A stretch of DNA of 64,000 bases, taken from assembly GCA_001792895.1 (NCBI GenBank), contig MARA01000004.1, positions 2,480,001 through 2,544,000 of the forward strand, in the 5' to 3' direction. Of this stretch, positions 22,658-32,476 are shown piece after piece (position 1 is the stretch's first letter; the number at the start of each line of letters is the position of its first letter). The notes beneath the pieces are model-generated. The model was not told the DNA's origin. It searched no databases and was given only the letters and a program-made list of their open reading frames with translations. This stretch comes from Lentinus brumalis (Eukaryota; Basidiomycota; Agaricomycetes; Polyporales; Polyporaceae). Made by a program: the position numbers and the translations under genes.

Positions 22658-23107
22658 CGACGGATACCCCAGGATTCCGAGTTATTATAGTGTTGTCGAC
22701 TTAACCTCTTGTATCATAGTGCATGTAGTACAATGCCCGCAGATGCTGGCGATGTTGTTTCACTGATCTGCGGATTCGAGTCCGTTCTAGGTCTCCTTCG
22801 TTCATGTTTTACGTTTCAAACCCCCAGCTGCAAAGTTTTGGCGAAACGCGTCTTGCAATGTCTCGCATGCAACCTGCATGTGTTCATTTCCGGATAACAG
22901 CATTGCGGTCATCGCACAGAGATCGCACCAACAGATGGCAGGACAGATAACAGATGTGTACAATTGCATGCGACGGACGATTAGGTAAATGCGACAAAAA
23001 GCTCTAGTAAAACAACGATGGACACGTCACACCATCAAAGCAGGCACCAAGGAGGCAGACTCGAGAGCACAGTCCGTCGTAGGAACGCACGAGCTGGAGG
23101 GGCCACC
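22658..23107. other. Convergent intergenic region
   Basis: This 450-bp AT-richer gap between the stops of gamma-tubulin and MBF1 presumably holds both 3' UTRs. No gene or repeat is seen. Confidence 0.4.
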
Positions 23108-23820
23108 CTACGACTTCTTTGGCCCCTCCAGCTTCTTCCCAATGTCCGTGCCGCGGAGCTTCACGCCGAGGACGCGTTCGAGCTTCGCAAGGATCTGCGG
23201 GTTCGGGATCGCGCGCCCGGCCTCGTAGTCCTGCAGCACGCTCGGCTTCTCGTTTATCTTCTGCGCGACGTCCTTCTGCGACAGCTGCTTCTCCATCCGT
23301 GCTGCCTGCATAGCCTGTGCACGCGATGAACGACTGATGAGCACCCACAAGGGACAGCGAGTGTGGCGGGACGAGCGTACCTTGCCGACAGTAGGGCTGA
23401 TCTTGGGTGGTGGTGCGACCTCGTTCTCGCGGTCAAGCTTTGCGATCTTCTGGTGGTCGGTCCCTGCAGGAAAAGCAAGTGTCAGCACGGTTGCAATCGC
23501 GAGCGGGCTGTTCGGTGATGCGCACCTTGATGGGCCTTGTTCACACCCCCAGTCGTCTTCTTCTCCGTCCCGACGATAGCACCTGCCCTGCGGGCCTGCA
23601 CGCGTATCCGCATCAGTCAATATCCACTGCGCATTGCATCCTGGAGATAGATGGACATACAGCTGCGATGCGACAAAACACAGTCGGTCAGCCACTGAAG
23701 TCCACAGGAAAAACAGATATATGCCGTTCGTGACGTACCATTCAGATCGGAGGCGTTGCGGGTGACTTTGGCAGCCTTGGCCTTCTGGCCGATGACAAGC
23801 TTAGTGTCCCAGTCGCTCAT
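23108..23820 (-). CDS. MBF1: Multiprotein-bridging factor 1, with a 2-nt microexon
   Basis: Exons are 23739-23820, 23661-23662, 23526-23595, 23381-23463 and 23108-23314: 444 nt, 147 aa, the family's usual length. The protein runs MSDWDTKLVIGQKAKAAK at the N-terminus, then a core LNAARRAGAIVGTEKK, then the Cro/C1-type HTH (QLSQKDVAQKINEKPSVLQD, YEAGRAIPNPQ) and the tail KLERVLGVKLRG. MBF1 bridges TBP to bZIP activators such as Gcn4 and also limits frameshifting on collided ribosomes. Without the 2-nt exon CT the frame fails and the conserved alanine pair before ARR is lost. Both introns beside it have GT-AG ends and a CTGAC branch sequence. A TATA-like element (23921-23930) lies about 100 bp upstream. 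Confidence 0.92.
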
Positions 23821-24301
23821 GGTGTATATGGATAAAAGTAAGGCGGGTAGTCTAGGCGGTGAGGAGAACAGCGAGGATGGCAGGGATGATGTGGGGAACG
23901 CGCTCGACTGACGTCGCCGGTTTATATAGTAGGCGCTTATGGCGGGCGCTCCTGAGTCATGCCCGCTCGCCGCTTCGGAGTCGGTGCTACAGCCTTACCC
24001 CGCCTCCGTCTGGCACCGACGACAGTTTTGTAACACGCTCACTCATATGCGGATGCGCGGGTCTGAAAATGACCATAGATGACTGGGCGGGCGTCGGGCG
24101 AGGACGCGCACATGAGACGGGACTAACAGGAAGAACATGTTCACGAAGCGTCTAGAATGAGATTGCAGACTATGGTACATTGGGGCGTGTCGTTTGCGAT
24201 GAGCGAGAGGATGTCTAATGTCTATCCAAAGGTTCCTGGCGTTGCGCACGAACAGCGCGCGTGTGTCGTAATTTTTGAAGGGTGTGCAGTGTAGCTTGCG
24301 G
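23821..24301. promoter_or_regulatory. MBF1 upstream region
   Basis: This 481-bp gap contains the MBF1 promoter and the MET8 3' end. TTTATATAGT at 23921-23930 reads as a TATA box on the minus strand. A CRE-like GACGTC core lies about 10 bp further upstream, near 23910. Confidence 0.5.
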
Positions 24302-25135
24302 TCAACGACGTCGCCTTAGCAGAACGACTGCCGTGCAGGCGACACCGGCAACGAAGCCCAGCACGGTGGGAATGAGAGACGAAGACAGCACCGGGTGAGC
24401 ATTCGCTGCCTTCTTGTGGTGCCCGCCGACGTCTTCGATGCGCGGGACGGTGTTCTTCTCCCAGCCCTCGTCCAACAGCCTCGCCATCATGGTGTCATCC
24501 AGCAGCGCGAGGTCGTCCATGTCCCAGGACGAGCAGACGTCCACCATCCACCGCATGCGCCTCTTCCCGACCTCGCCTCCGACGCCGGGTGCGCGCTCCT
24601 TGAGCTTGGACCTGAGCTCGCCGACCTTCTCGATGGCCTCGCCGGCATGCTCGGGAATGCAGCCCTCGATCTTCTTGCGGATGATGTTGGCGAGCTTGGG
24701 GCTGTTGCCGTTGGTAGAGATCATGATCTGGAGCGGCCCGCTGCGGATTTGCGAGCCGAAATAGAAGTCGCAGGAGGGAGGGATGTCGGCAACGTTGACG
24801 GGGATCTTTCGTTCGCGACAGAGTGCACATATTTGACGGGAGGCCTCGACGTCGTCAATCGCTGTCAGGACCATGTCGACCCCTTCGAGGTCCTGGGGGC
24901 CCGCGAAGACGCGATCATGATAGGTGATGCGGTCAGAGGAGTCGATGAAGCGTTTCGTGAGTGGATGGAGGCCCGCGCGGGGGGCAATGAGGGTGATGCG
25001 CGCGTCCGCGACGAGGACGGACTCGATGCGACCGGACGCGACGTCGCCGCCGCCGACGATGAGGACAGTCTTGTCCTTGAGCTGCCAGGCGAGGAGGAGC
25101 GAGCCCCCGGAGAGGGATGCGGCTTCTGGAGCCAT
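24302..25135 (-). CDS. MET8: Siroheme synthase Met8 (precorrin-2 dehydrogenase/ferrochelatase) with C-terminal membrane helix
   Basis: A single exon of 277 codons, close to the 274 of yeast Met8. The start is ATG 25133-25135. The N-terminal Rossmann fold has the NAD motif VLIVGGGDVASGR, followed by LIAPRAGL and VDMVLTAIDD. The dimerisation/chelatase part carries the family block NVADIPPSCDFYFGS and GPLQIMISTNGNSPKLAN; the Asp in NVAD is probably the catalytic residue known from yeast. Met8 oxidises precorrin-2 to sirohydrochlorin and inserts iron, making siroheme for sulfite and nitrite reductases. Unlike the soluble yeast enzyme, the C-terminus ends in a hydrophobic stretch (SLIPTVLGFVAGVACTAVVL) followed by RRRR, which looks like a tail anchor. 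The lack of introns stands out among intron-rich neighbours. Confidence 0.92.
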   Translation of the reverse strand: MAPEAASLSGGSLLLAWQLKDKTVLIVGGGDVASGRIESVLVADARITLIAPRAGLHPLTKRFIDSSDRITYHDRVFAGPQDLEGVDMVLTAIDDVEASRQICALCRERKIPVNVADIPPSCDFYFGSQIRSGPLQIMISTNGNSPKLANIIRKKIEGCIPEHAGEAIEKVGELRSKLKERAPGVGGEVGKRRMRWMVDVCSSWDMDDLALLDDTMMARLLDEGWEKNTVPRIEDVGGHHKKAANAHPVLSSSLIPTVLGFVAGVACTAVVLLRRRR

Positions 25136-25774
25136 GTTTGCAGTAGAGTGATGAGCGATGCGATGAGTAGCGCAGCGCGCAGCAGACGCCGGGTGCCGAG
25201 GGCCGGATGATCGCCGTGCGACGATCGCTAGCGCTGAGGGCGGATAATGGCAAGGCGAGTGCGCGAGTCTGACAACAGTGACAAGGCAAGGGACAATGGA
25301 CTGCGAATGTGGCCAACGCTGTCAACACAGAGAAAGAGTGCGAAAGGCGGGCTGGACGGGACTGGGCAGGACAAGTGGCCATGGCGACGGATGTGTGACC
25401 ATCATTTATGCGCGGGTTGTGGGACGCTGCATCGCGTTGCCCCGAGCGACAGCAGAGCTTATACGCTTGCGAGCAGGTACGCCTCCCCTCCTCCTCACCC
25501 CTTCGTTCCTCCCTCTTCGTTCTTCGGCTGACCGCCCCCCAGGCGTTGAACGTCTCTTTCCTCTCTTTTCTCGGTGCTGCAGCCACCTCTGTCGCGTCCG
25601 CTCTCTCTGGAAGAAGAGTCCCAGGTCGCTTCTATACCGAGTTGACTCGTATCTCGCTCGCTTCAGTCGTAGCACAAAGTTCTGGTGCGTGCAGCCCAAC
25701 TAGCTCCATCCAGCCGCGTCTCAACGCTCCCCCAATGGCCCGCAAGTTTCTACGCTGTACACATCTAGCTGAAG
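25136..25774. promoter_or_regulatory. Divergent MET8/tetraspanin promoter
   Basis: A 639-bp gap between divergent starts, with pyrimidine-rich tracts upstream of the tetraspanin (about 25490-25570). An ATG at 25736 opens a different frame that is not supported by homology. No TATA box is clear. Confidence 0.4.
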
Positions 25775-26779
25775 ATGCCTTCCAAACGGCTTATGAGCTT
25801 TTGGGCGTTCCTCGACGTCTGCCTTCTCGCAGCCGGGGCCATCCTCATAGTCTTCTCAGAGCTCTTCCGCATGCCCAACCTCATGATCAACTTCACCCTC
25901 AACGACGGCTTCCTCCTGGGTGCGTGCGCATACCCCTCTCCCCTCACCCGCTGTCCTGACCCGTCTCTAGGCGGGTTGGTCACCGGAATCTTCTTCCTGA
26001 TAACATTCGTGGTCTCCGTCGGCGCCGTGGTCCAGAAGAACCACAACACAACCGGTCTCGTCATCCTGAACTGGCTCCTGGTCATCGACTCCTTCGTCGT
26101 CCTCGTCGTCGGCACCATCATCTGGTTCTTTTCGCTGGAACAGCGGAACAACTACTTCAAGGTCTACAAGTCCGTCTCTCCCGAGACGCGCATCCAGATC
26201 CAGGACAAGGTACGTCGCTCTCGCATGTGCGGGAGGACGGACCCCATATAACAATCACCTCCCGCGCCGGCAGTTCTCTTGCTGCGGGTACTTCACGCAG
26301 AACGACACGGTCGAGATTGGCGGCTCCTTCTGCACGAACCAGACGTTCGTCGACCAGCTCGTCAACGCCACGGACGCGTCCTTTGGCCGCTGCGTCGGCC
26401 CGATCACTGCGTCCACGGACTACACCCTGAACAACATCTTCACGTAAGTCTCCCGCTCCCTTTGTGCCCTGCGGCTGCGTGCTGACCTGCCATTGTCGCT
26501 AATTACAGGACCGTGAGTAGCGGGTTGCCCCATACGACGTGCCGCTGCGCGTGAGACTCACCCGTTGATCGTCTCTAGATTTATGGCTTCATGGCGGTGG
26601 TGATCAGTCTATTCCTGGCCACGATGTGTGTTATCAAGAGGGTGAGTCGCTGCGTTCCGCTGTTCCTGCCGTTTGTTCGCCCGCAGTCGCTAACGACCGC
26701 GCCTGCGCCGTTTCAGCGACAAGAGGAGGAACGGTTCAAGAGGATTGATGCCAAGCGGGGCGGAAGGGGCTTCGTCTAA
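25775..26779 (+). CDS. Fungal tetraspanin (Tsp3-like)
   Basis: The start is ATG 25775-25777, giving MPSKRLMSFWAFLDVCLLAA, which leads straight into the first membrane helix. Helices 2 and 3 are ITFVVSVGAVVQ and GLVILNWLLVIDSFVVLVVG. The large extracellular loop has the tetraspanin signature FSCCGYF plus further cysteines (FCTNQTF, RCVGP). Helix 4 is TIYGFMAVVISLFLATMCVI, and the cytoplasmic tail is RQEEERFKRIDAKRGGRGFV. About five introns interrupt it, including one just after DGFLLG and one before the CCG loop. Tetraspanins organise membrane microdomains; in plant-pathogenic fungi the Pls1 class is needed for penetration, but this protein looks like the separate Tsp3 class, whose role is poorly known. 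Confidence 0.88.
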
Positions 26780-27414
26780 GGGTGTCGCTTCCGTTGTGGC
26801 ACACCCCTTCGAAGAAGAGGCAGAGCCATTCATCGAGATCAGAGTTCCCTTCCCTTTTTTTCCTTCACTCGCTCGCAAGTGGTTGGTTCACTTGGCTGTG
26901 CTCTAATCGCTTCTTGTTTTCTGGTCTCGTTCTATAGCGTAGCAGCTCCCCCCCTCTCTCACGCGGACTTGCTTCACAGCAGCTGCACCCTCGGTCCTTC
27001 TCGTCGCTAGATCTCGTCTTGTTACTAGTAGTGTTTACAGACTTGCGAGTCGCTCGTGTACTTCTATCGCTCTCTACCGCCACGCGGTCAGTGGGAGAAT
27101 AAAGGGGATTAGGACTCTCTTCTTCGTGTGTTTCGCCCGAGGAGGTACTGGTGCACGTTTCCTCCAGCCCTCGCACAGCGTGTCCTCCCTTCTTTCATAC
27201 GTGGGGCGCTGTATGTACCACCCAAATCTAGCCTATCAGGCTTACGGTCATCGTCTGCGTCTACGAAGGTATGGTCACGGACAACCGCTGGTTAATTTGC
27301 AGTAGTAAACTGCCGGCGTATTGTTGAGTGCGCCTTCCTGGTCATATTTGGCTCGTCGTAAAACAGAGTAGCTACGCTACCGTACTCTAAAGTCCAGTCC
27401 CGTCGTCCTTCTTC
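26780..27414. other. Convergent intergenic region
   Basis: 635 bp lie between the tetraspanin stop and the stop of the P-loop NTPase gene. Open frames here are short and lack motifs. Confidence 0.4.
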
Positions 27415-30050
27415 TTAACTGCGGCGAGTACCGGTGGTGCGTACATGATTAAGAGATGCCACATCCGGATCTATCCAAGGCTGGAACGGCGTGCACGGAT
27501 CGCTCTGTGTCGTCGGGTCCGTGATATCGCCCCCCGACCCACCGCACTGAAGCTCCAGCACGAGCTTGTACCGCTGTGCTTGCTCCTCGGAGACCGCGCT
27601 ATACAGCGCAGGAGACAAGCCCCTGCACCAAATGTCGTAGCTGGTCAACACAGACACGGGTACATCCAGCAGAGTCTCGCCTGCCCTCCGCGAAGCGGTT
27701 CGAGCAGGACCATCTTCGGGCAGACGGACGCCTCTGTATCCCGGCGAGGGTCGAGGGTCGGAGAACGACATGAGGACGCGGATGACGGGGGGATGCACAT
27801 CTCCAACCGCACTCCCACTGCTCCCCATGATTGAGAGCATGCGACCCTCCATCTCCCTGAGCACCAGGTTGTGATGCAGGAGGGGGGTGGCCCGGAAGCT
27901 GGGGATAGCATCCGTGACTCTGACGGCGATGAGCGACAGAGTCTGCCGCGAGAGTTCTGGCTTGCGGACGAAGGGGATGTAGATGGTCGCCGCTGCATGT
28001 GTCTCTGAGCCTGAGGTGCTCCAGGGAGGATCGATGTGCTTGACGACAATCCCGGCACCACGGGACATCGCGCGGAGCACATAGTCGCCAGTAAGGATCT
28101 TGTTCGGGTCGGTGACCATCACGAAGTGGGTGAGGTAGATGTATGTATCTAAAAATTCGTCTAAGAACGTTCCGCGAGGGGGGCTTGTTACCCCGACTTC
28201 GGAAGGTCCAGCCTCGAAAACCGCCTCAGGATGAGTGAGGAGACTCTTGAAGAAATTTACCACCGAAACCACGGGAGGGACGAATCGGCCGTTGGAACGT
28301 CCGCAAGGTGGCTGTGTGCGGGAAGCATGGAGTAGAGAATCCAATATGATGCTCTCCGCCGCGAGTGTCGTTGCATCGGACCGAGCGCTGAGCAGTGAGC
28401 GAAGCGTTCGGAGCAGTGCCAGAGAAGAGTCCAGGCCATGATCGTGTACAATACTGGCGGCCGCTAATGCGAGCATAGGCTCCGAGGGGGTACACATTTT
28501 GATGCTTCTGGTCTGGGGATGTACTTCAAGACATACACCACCATGACGCTCAACGAAGGTTGCCTCAAGGTTTCCCAGATTATGCGTGTATGGCGGTGCA
28601 ATTGCAAGACTGACGCGACGGCTCATGACGGACATGCACTGCTCAACGTTGACCAAGTCGGCGGCGTCGACTCGGGATACTGCGAAGTCTTCTCCCCACA
28701 GCAGCGTCTTTGCCCGTTGAAGTAGTGCGTCGTATCCCATACCAGATGCATGCAGCGCACCCCATCTTTCGAAGGACGTAAGCTGCAAGGTCAGAAGAAC
28801 AAGGAGTTCACGCACAATGGTCTTCCCAACAGGCATATATGCTCCCAAGACGAAACCTGCCACACGGTGAGGTTTGCGGCGGACGGGATTGCAAGATCGT
28901 CCGGAGCCAGCAAGTCGAAGCGCAGTTGATGCAAGGGTATCGTACGAGGACGAGTAGCTGAGTCCTCCGGTATTGTAGCAAGGGACGAGAGCACAAGTCC
29001 GAGGATGCGGCAGCTGCGAAACTCTCCAAGTACAGCTTGAAGATGGAGCGCCGGGCAGAACATGGTGTGCTCATCACCTGGCTGGGCCTCCCGCCATCTC
29101 AGGAGCTCCTCTCCGTCGTCAAAAGCTATGATGAGAGGGGGGAGGGTGAATTTATCAAACTCCCATGCACGTCCAGCTTGGATAGCTCGCTGCCCTGGAT
29201 TGATGTGATTCGTGTCAAAGGAATGTTTACAGCCGGAAACAGAGCAAAGACGCACGGCATACAGGAGAATCTGTCACGGTCAAGACTTCTGTGCTTTCAG
29301 CCTTTTCAGGCTGCAGCGCCTCGATATCTTCCTGGTACAGCTACAGCGCGGACATCGTCCCTCAGCTGAATGAAAGCTCCTGCATGCAGGCTTACTTTCT
29401 GGGCTCTTCGTATAACCTTTCGGAAGAACTCTTGACGTAACGAGCCAGTCGCCATCAAAATTCGAAAGATGCCAGCGGGATCGTTCTCAACTTCGTACTC
29501 CTTCGTGCTGCAAGCGACTATCAGCAAACATCATGGTGACAGGGCATACAGACTCACACTTCTGTGCAGGATATGCGATCTCGGAGATGTCCACGAGGGT
29601 CAGAGAAAATCGCATAGGTTTCTTCCCAGATAGCTGTATAGAACGCAAGATAATGCAAATGGATGAATCTGTACGGGATAGAGTCTTGCAAGAGCCACTC
29701 CGCGAGTTCGGTGTCGCAGGGAACAGCATCTGCATATCTGTCAGTGAGGGAGTGCGACCGTGGGTGGGGTACTGACCATCCATTCCTTCTCGCAACTTGA
29801 TTTGCACTACAACGTGACCATTGGATATATCTTGCATCAACCGACTCTTGCCCATGCCGGACGACTGCAGAACCCATTGCCAGCGTGTTCCGTCAGGGTC
29901 GGGCTCATTAAGAGCGGCGGTGAGTAGCATTCTCAGGTAAAAGGCTGCCTCTCCTGTGTAATAGTTTGTCCTTACTGCAACTAGTTGATTATCAACAGTC
30001 CGTGCGGATGACGCAGAGTCACTGCGACCTACTACGACTTGCAGCTTCAT
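27415..30050 (-). CDS. Large P-loop NTPase of a basidiomycete-expanded family (Crinkler/RHS-like?)
   Basis: Six exons (29777-30050, 29558-29729, 29396-29507, 29256-29340, 28816-29194, 27415-28765) add to 2,373 nt, 790 aa, with every phase matching. A Walker A-like motif VLQSSGMGKSRLMQD lies at about residue 70, followed by VVQIKLREGMD; a Walker B-like PPLIIAFDDGEELL lies near residue 225. The conserved motif LLGRPLWGALHASG links to a long C-terminal region of unknown fold ending VSVLTSYDIWCRGLSPALYS and LELQCGG. I recall many basidiomycete hypothetical proteins with this QSSG-x-GKSR P-loop; they resemble the NTPase part of Crinkler/RHS-type proteins, which are thought to act in conflict with mobile elements or hosts. 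That link is inference. No nuclease domain is obvious. A broken relative lies at 476-835. The start ATG at 30050 follows an in-frame stop. Confidence 0.7.
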
Positions 30051-31503
30051 TATCAGTCGTCTTGTACGAGACTGTTTCGTCGTCCGTCACTGATGAGAAA
30101 TGCAAGGGTACTGCACAATGATGCACTGACAGTTTTCGCTATAGATTTCTTCCCGGTCAACGTCCGAGCATCCACCTGTGGAAGTAGCAGCACATCAGCA
30201 CTCCGCTGGCCTGGTGCAGGTATGCCAGAAAGACACGCACCAGACCTCTCTGCGATTTCTCCACCAATATCCGAGTCGTGCTCGAGGCTCCTATAGGAAA
30301 CGTCTGGCGAGCGGGCCTGAGTATGCGAGGAAAGTAGACAGGAGCACTCCGCTAACCCTTTCTGCTACTCGAACTCCGGGAACGAGGTGTTCCTGCCCTA
30401 CCTCGGACGAAATTGGTGCTCATTGGTTCGGCAAGCTTGAAGACCCCAGGTTCGAACAGTGAGAGAGTGAACAGGGATTACTGGTTCGGGGGACCCTACT
30501 TTGTCGCAGTGGTTTGGTCACGCTCGGCCCGGGGCAACTCCTATTCATGCCAAGTCACATTAGTATGGAACATAATACCGTTCTTTATATTTTGGCGATA
30601 TCCAGCAGCTTCGCCATATAACGTACCCCGGTGGAGTGAGCATTGATAGTGATGCATGAGGTCATTCGACACCGAGAGAGGGATCCAGAAAGAGCGAGGC
30701 TGCAGACCGAACTTTCGGCTGGACTTGTCAGATCGTGGGCTGCCTAGGCCAGTGGGATAAGTAACATTCACACTTCAGGTACTTACTGCTGAGAGTGTGC
30801 TTTCAGCCTTTCAATGTCCAACAGCGTCAGTATCAGTGCACTACAAAGTCGACGGATAGGACCTTCCAAAATAGGGGGCGGAGTGCGAATAAGACATTTC
30901 CTGGTGGAGAAACAGGGAACTCTTCCTTGACTCTTCCTCAACGTTGGCGAGATGTCGAAATGTAAGTCCCGACGCACCCCGGGGTCGATCTATGCTAATG
31001 TTGGGATCGTACTAGCATAAAAATTAGTCTCAGGCTAGACGTAGGGCGACGAATGCGGTGCCGTTACCGTTATATTAGCAAGTTGATGAGCCCTTTCAAA
31101 GTGTTATATTTGAGTAAGTACGCCGCAGGCTCGCCACCCCAATAGTCTGAGAGCTTCATAGGAACGTCGCGATGCGCACCGGATCCTTGGCCGGTTGCTC
31201 GCGATGGCTGGCCATGACAAACCATGTCTGAGTCGAGGCATGTACTATGACCTCGTGTCCATCGCTAGTTACTCGTCACATCTCCCAATAGAGGCACGGT
31301 GAATGTGCCCGCATGCCATTGCAGAGCCGAAGTGCTCGGAGAAGGTATGCCGACAGAAACGACGACATGAAACAGTCTCATCAATGGTAATGTCGAGGAC
31401 GCGCAGTTATGGTACCTGTCGTCATCAACTTCTGCGGGGGTACGAACGTGTGGTCCTCGTACATGCGGTGACCAACTACACTAACATAGCACGTCTTAGG
31501 TGC
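30051..31503. other. Gene-poor 1.45-kb gap
   Basis: I see no gene with paired splice sites or motifs on either strand. The region is upstream of the P-loop NTPase gene and ends at the large palindrome. It may hold decayed sequence. No TIR, LTR or target-site duplication was found by eye. Confidence 0.4.
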
Positions 31504-31864
31504 GAACGACTGAGACTAGTTACAGCCGAGTAGCTTCCCAGGCTCCTAAAACCAGCCGTCCACGTGTCCTCGCTCCCGAATCCCTATAAATGCTCAAACC
31601 TATATCAAGTATGTTGTGAGATGGTTAGTCATATGTTCGAAGCGGAGACTTTCTTTATATATCGGCAACGGGGGAGGAGGACACGTTCCTCCTCCCCCGT
31701 TGCCGATATATAAAGAAAGTCTCCGCTTCGAACATATGACTAACCATCTCACAACATACTTGATATAGGTTTGAGCATTTATAGGGATTCGGGAGCGAGG
31801 ACACGTGGACGGCTGGTTTTAGGAGCCTGGGAAGCTACTCGGCTGTAACTAGTCTCAGTCGTTC
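31504..31864. repeat. Near-perfect 361-bp palindrome (178-bp inverted arms)
   Basis: The left arm 31504-31681 and right arm 31687-31864 are exact reverse complements, separated by five bases (CACGT). Each arm contains a CACGTG box followed about 20 bp later by TATAAAT (left arm 31561-31566 and 31585-31591) and, near the centre, a TATATAAAG on the opposite strand. The paired arms could extrude as a cruciform. Perfect identity implies a recent event or an assembly artefact. Confidence 0.92.
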
Positions 31865-32006
31865 CTCCTCCCCCGTTGCCGATATATAAAGAAAGTCTCC
31901 GCTTCGAACATATGACTAACCATCTCACAACATACTTGATATAGGTTTGAGCATTTATAGGGATTCGGGAGCGAGGACACGTGGACGGCTGGTTTTAGGA
32001 GCCTGG
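31684..32006. repeat. 147-bp direct repeat overlapping the palindrome
   Basis: 31684-31830 is repeated without mismatch at 31860-32006, so the unit occurs three times: once inverted and twice direct. After the third copy the nine bases GGAAGCTAC that continue the unit at 31830-31838 are replaced by their reverse complement GTAGCTTCC (32006-32014). This looks like a replication template switch. Confidence 0.9.
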
Positions 32007-32476
32007 TAGCTTCCTAGCGTAGAGCTATGCCGCTTCTGACAATTTCAAGGCGTTTGGAGCCACAACGGACGAGAGGGCCCGTGTTGTCCGGGTGAGTCCT
32101 TTGTCTCTATCTTCGGTCATCTGCACATCATGATATCCCCGTTTTTTTGGCATAGGCAGTGGGCACACCGCCCCGCCACTTCTGGCTGTAGAATCAATGT
32201 CCAAATGCATGGGCCTCTGTCCGTGAAGGATCACAGATTGAAGATGCAGCGTCAGCAATGCGACTAGCTGATCTCATTCTGCGCTATGTGGTACGTCTAG
32301 TGCACTGGAGCCCACCACGTTTACGAGATACAAGTGATCACGGACGGAGCATGGATCGTCATATCGTCAGGGACCTACCTGCTATCCTCTGTGTATCGGC
32401 CTCTCCAGCTCTGCACGAGAACCATAGGTATAAATCGGCATGGGTTTCTGGAAGACGATGCAACGAGCGGGACAAA
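32007..32476 (+). promoter_or_regulatory. Promoter of P450 no. 2
   Basis: TATAAAT at 32429-32435 lies about 42 bp upstream of the P450 ATG, matching the spacing at P450 no. 1. The 3' end of the repeat structure is 470 bp upstream of the ATG. Confidence 0.6.

Noticed and set aside
24395..25210. 271-codon open frame on the plus strand
   Set aside because: Exact antisense shadow of the intronless, GC-rich MET8 gene, whose domain match is certain.
28791..28863. Start of a separate gene at 28863 (MAGFVLGAYMPV)
   Set aside because: Splicing TT to ATGG across 28766-28815 gives GRPLWGALHASG, which continues the upstream exon; the internal Met lies in an intronic or alternative frame.
29256..29340. 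Frameshifted pseudogene at the P-loop NTPase locus
   Set aside because: First impression from broken frames; a set of five introns gives a 790-codon frame with all phases matching.
30438..30470. Possible tRNA T-arm (GGTTCGAACAG)
   Set aside because: No matching acceptor stem, anticodon arm or D-arm could be found around it.
31504..32014. Terminal inverted repeats of a DNA transposon
   Set aside because: The arms are separated by only 5 bp, so there is no room for cargo, and no target-site duplication flanks them.
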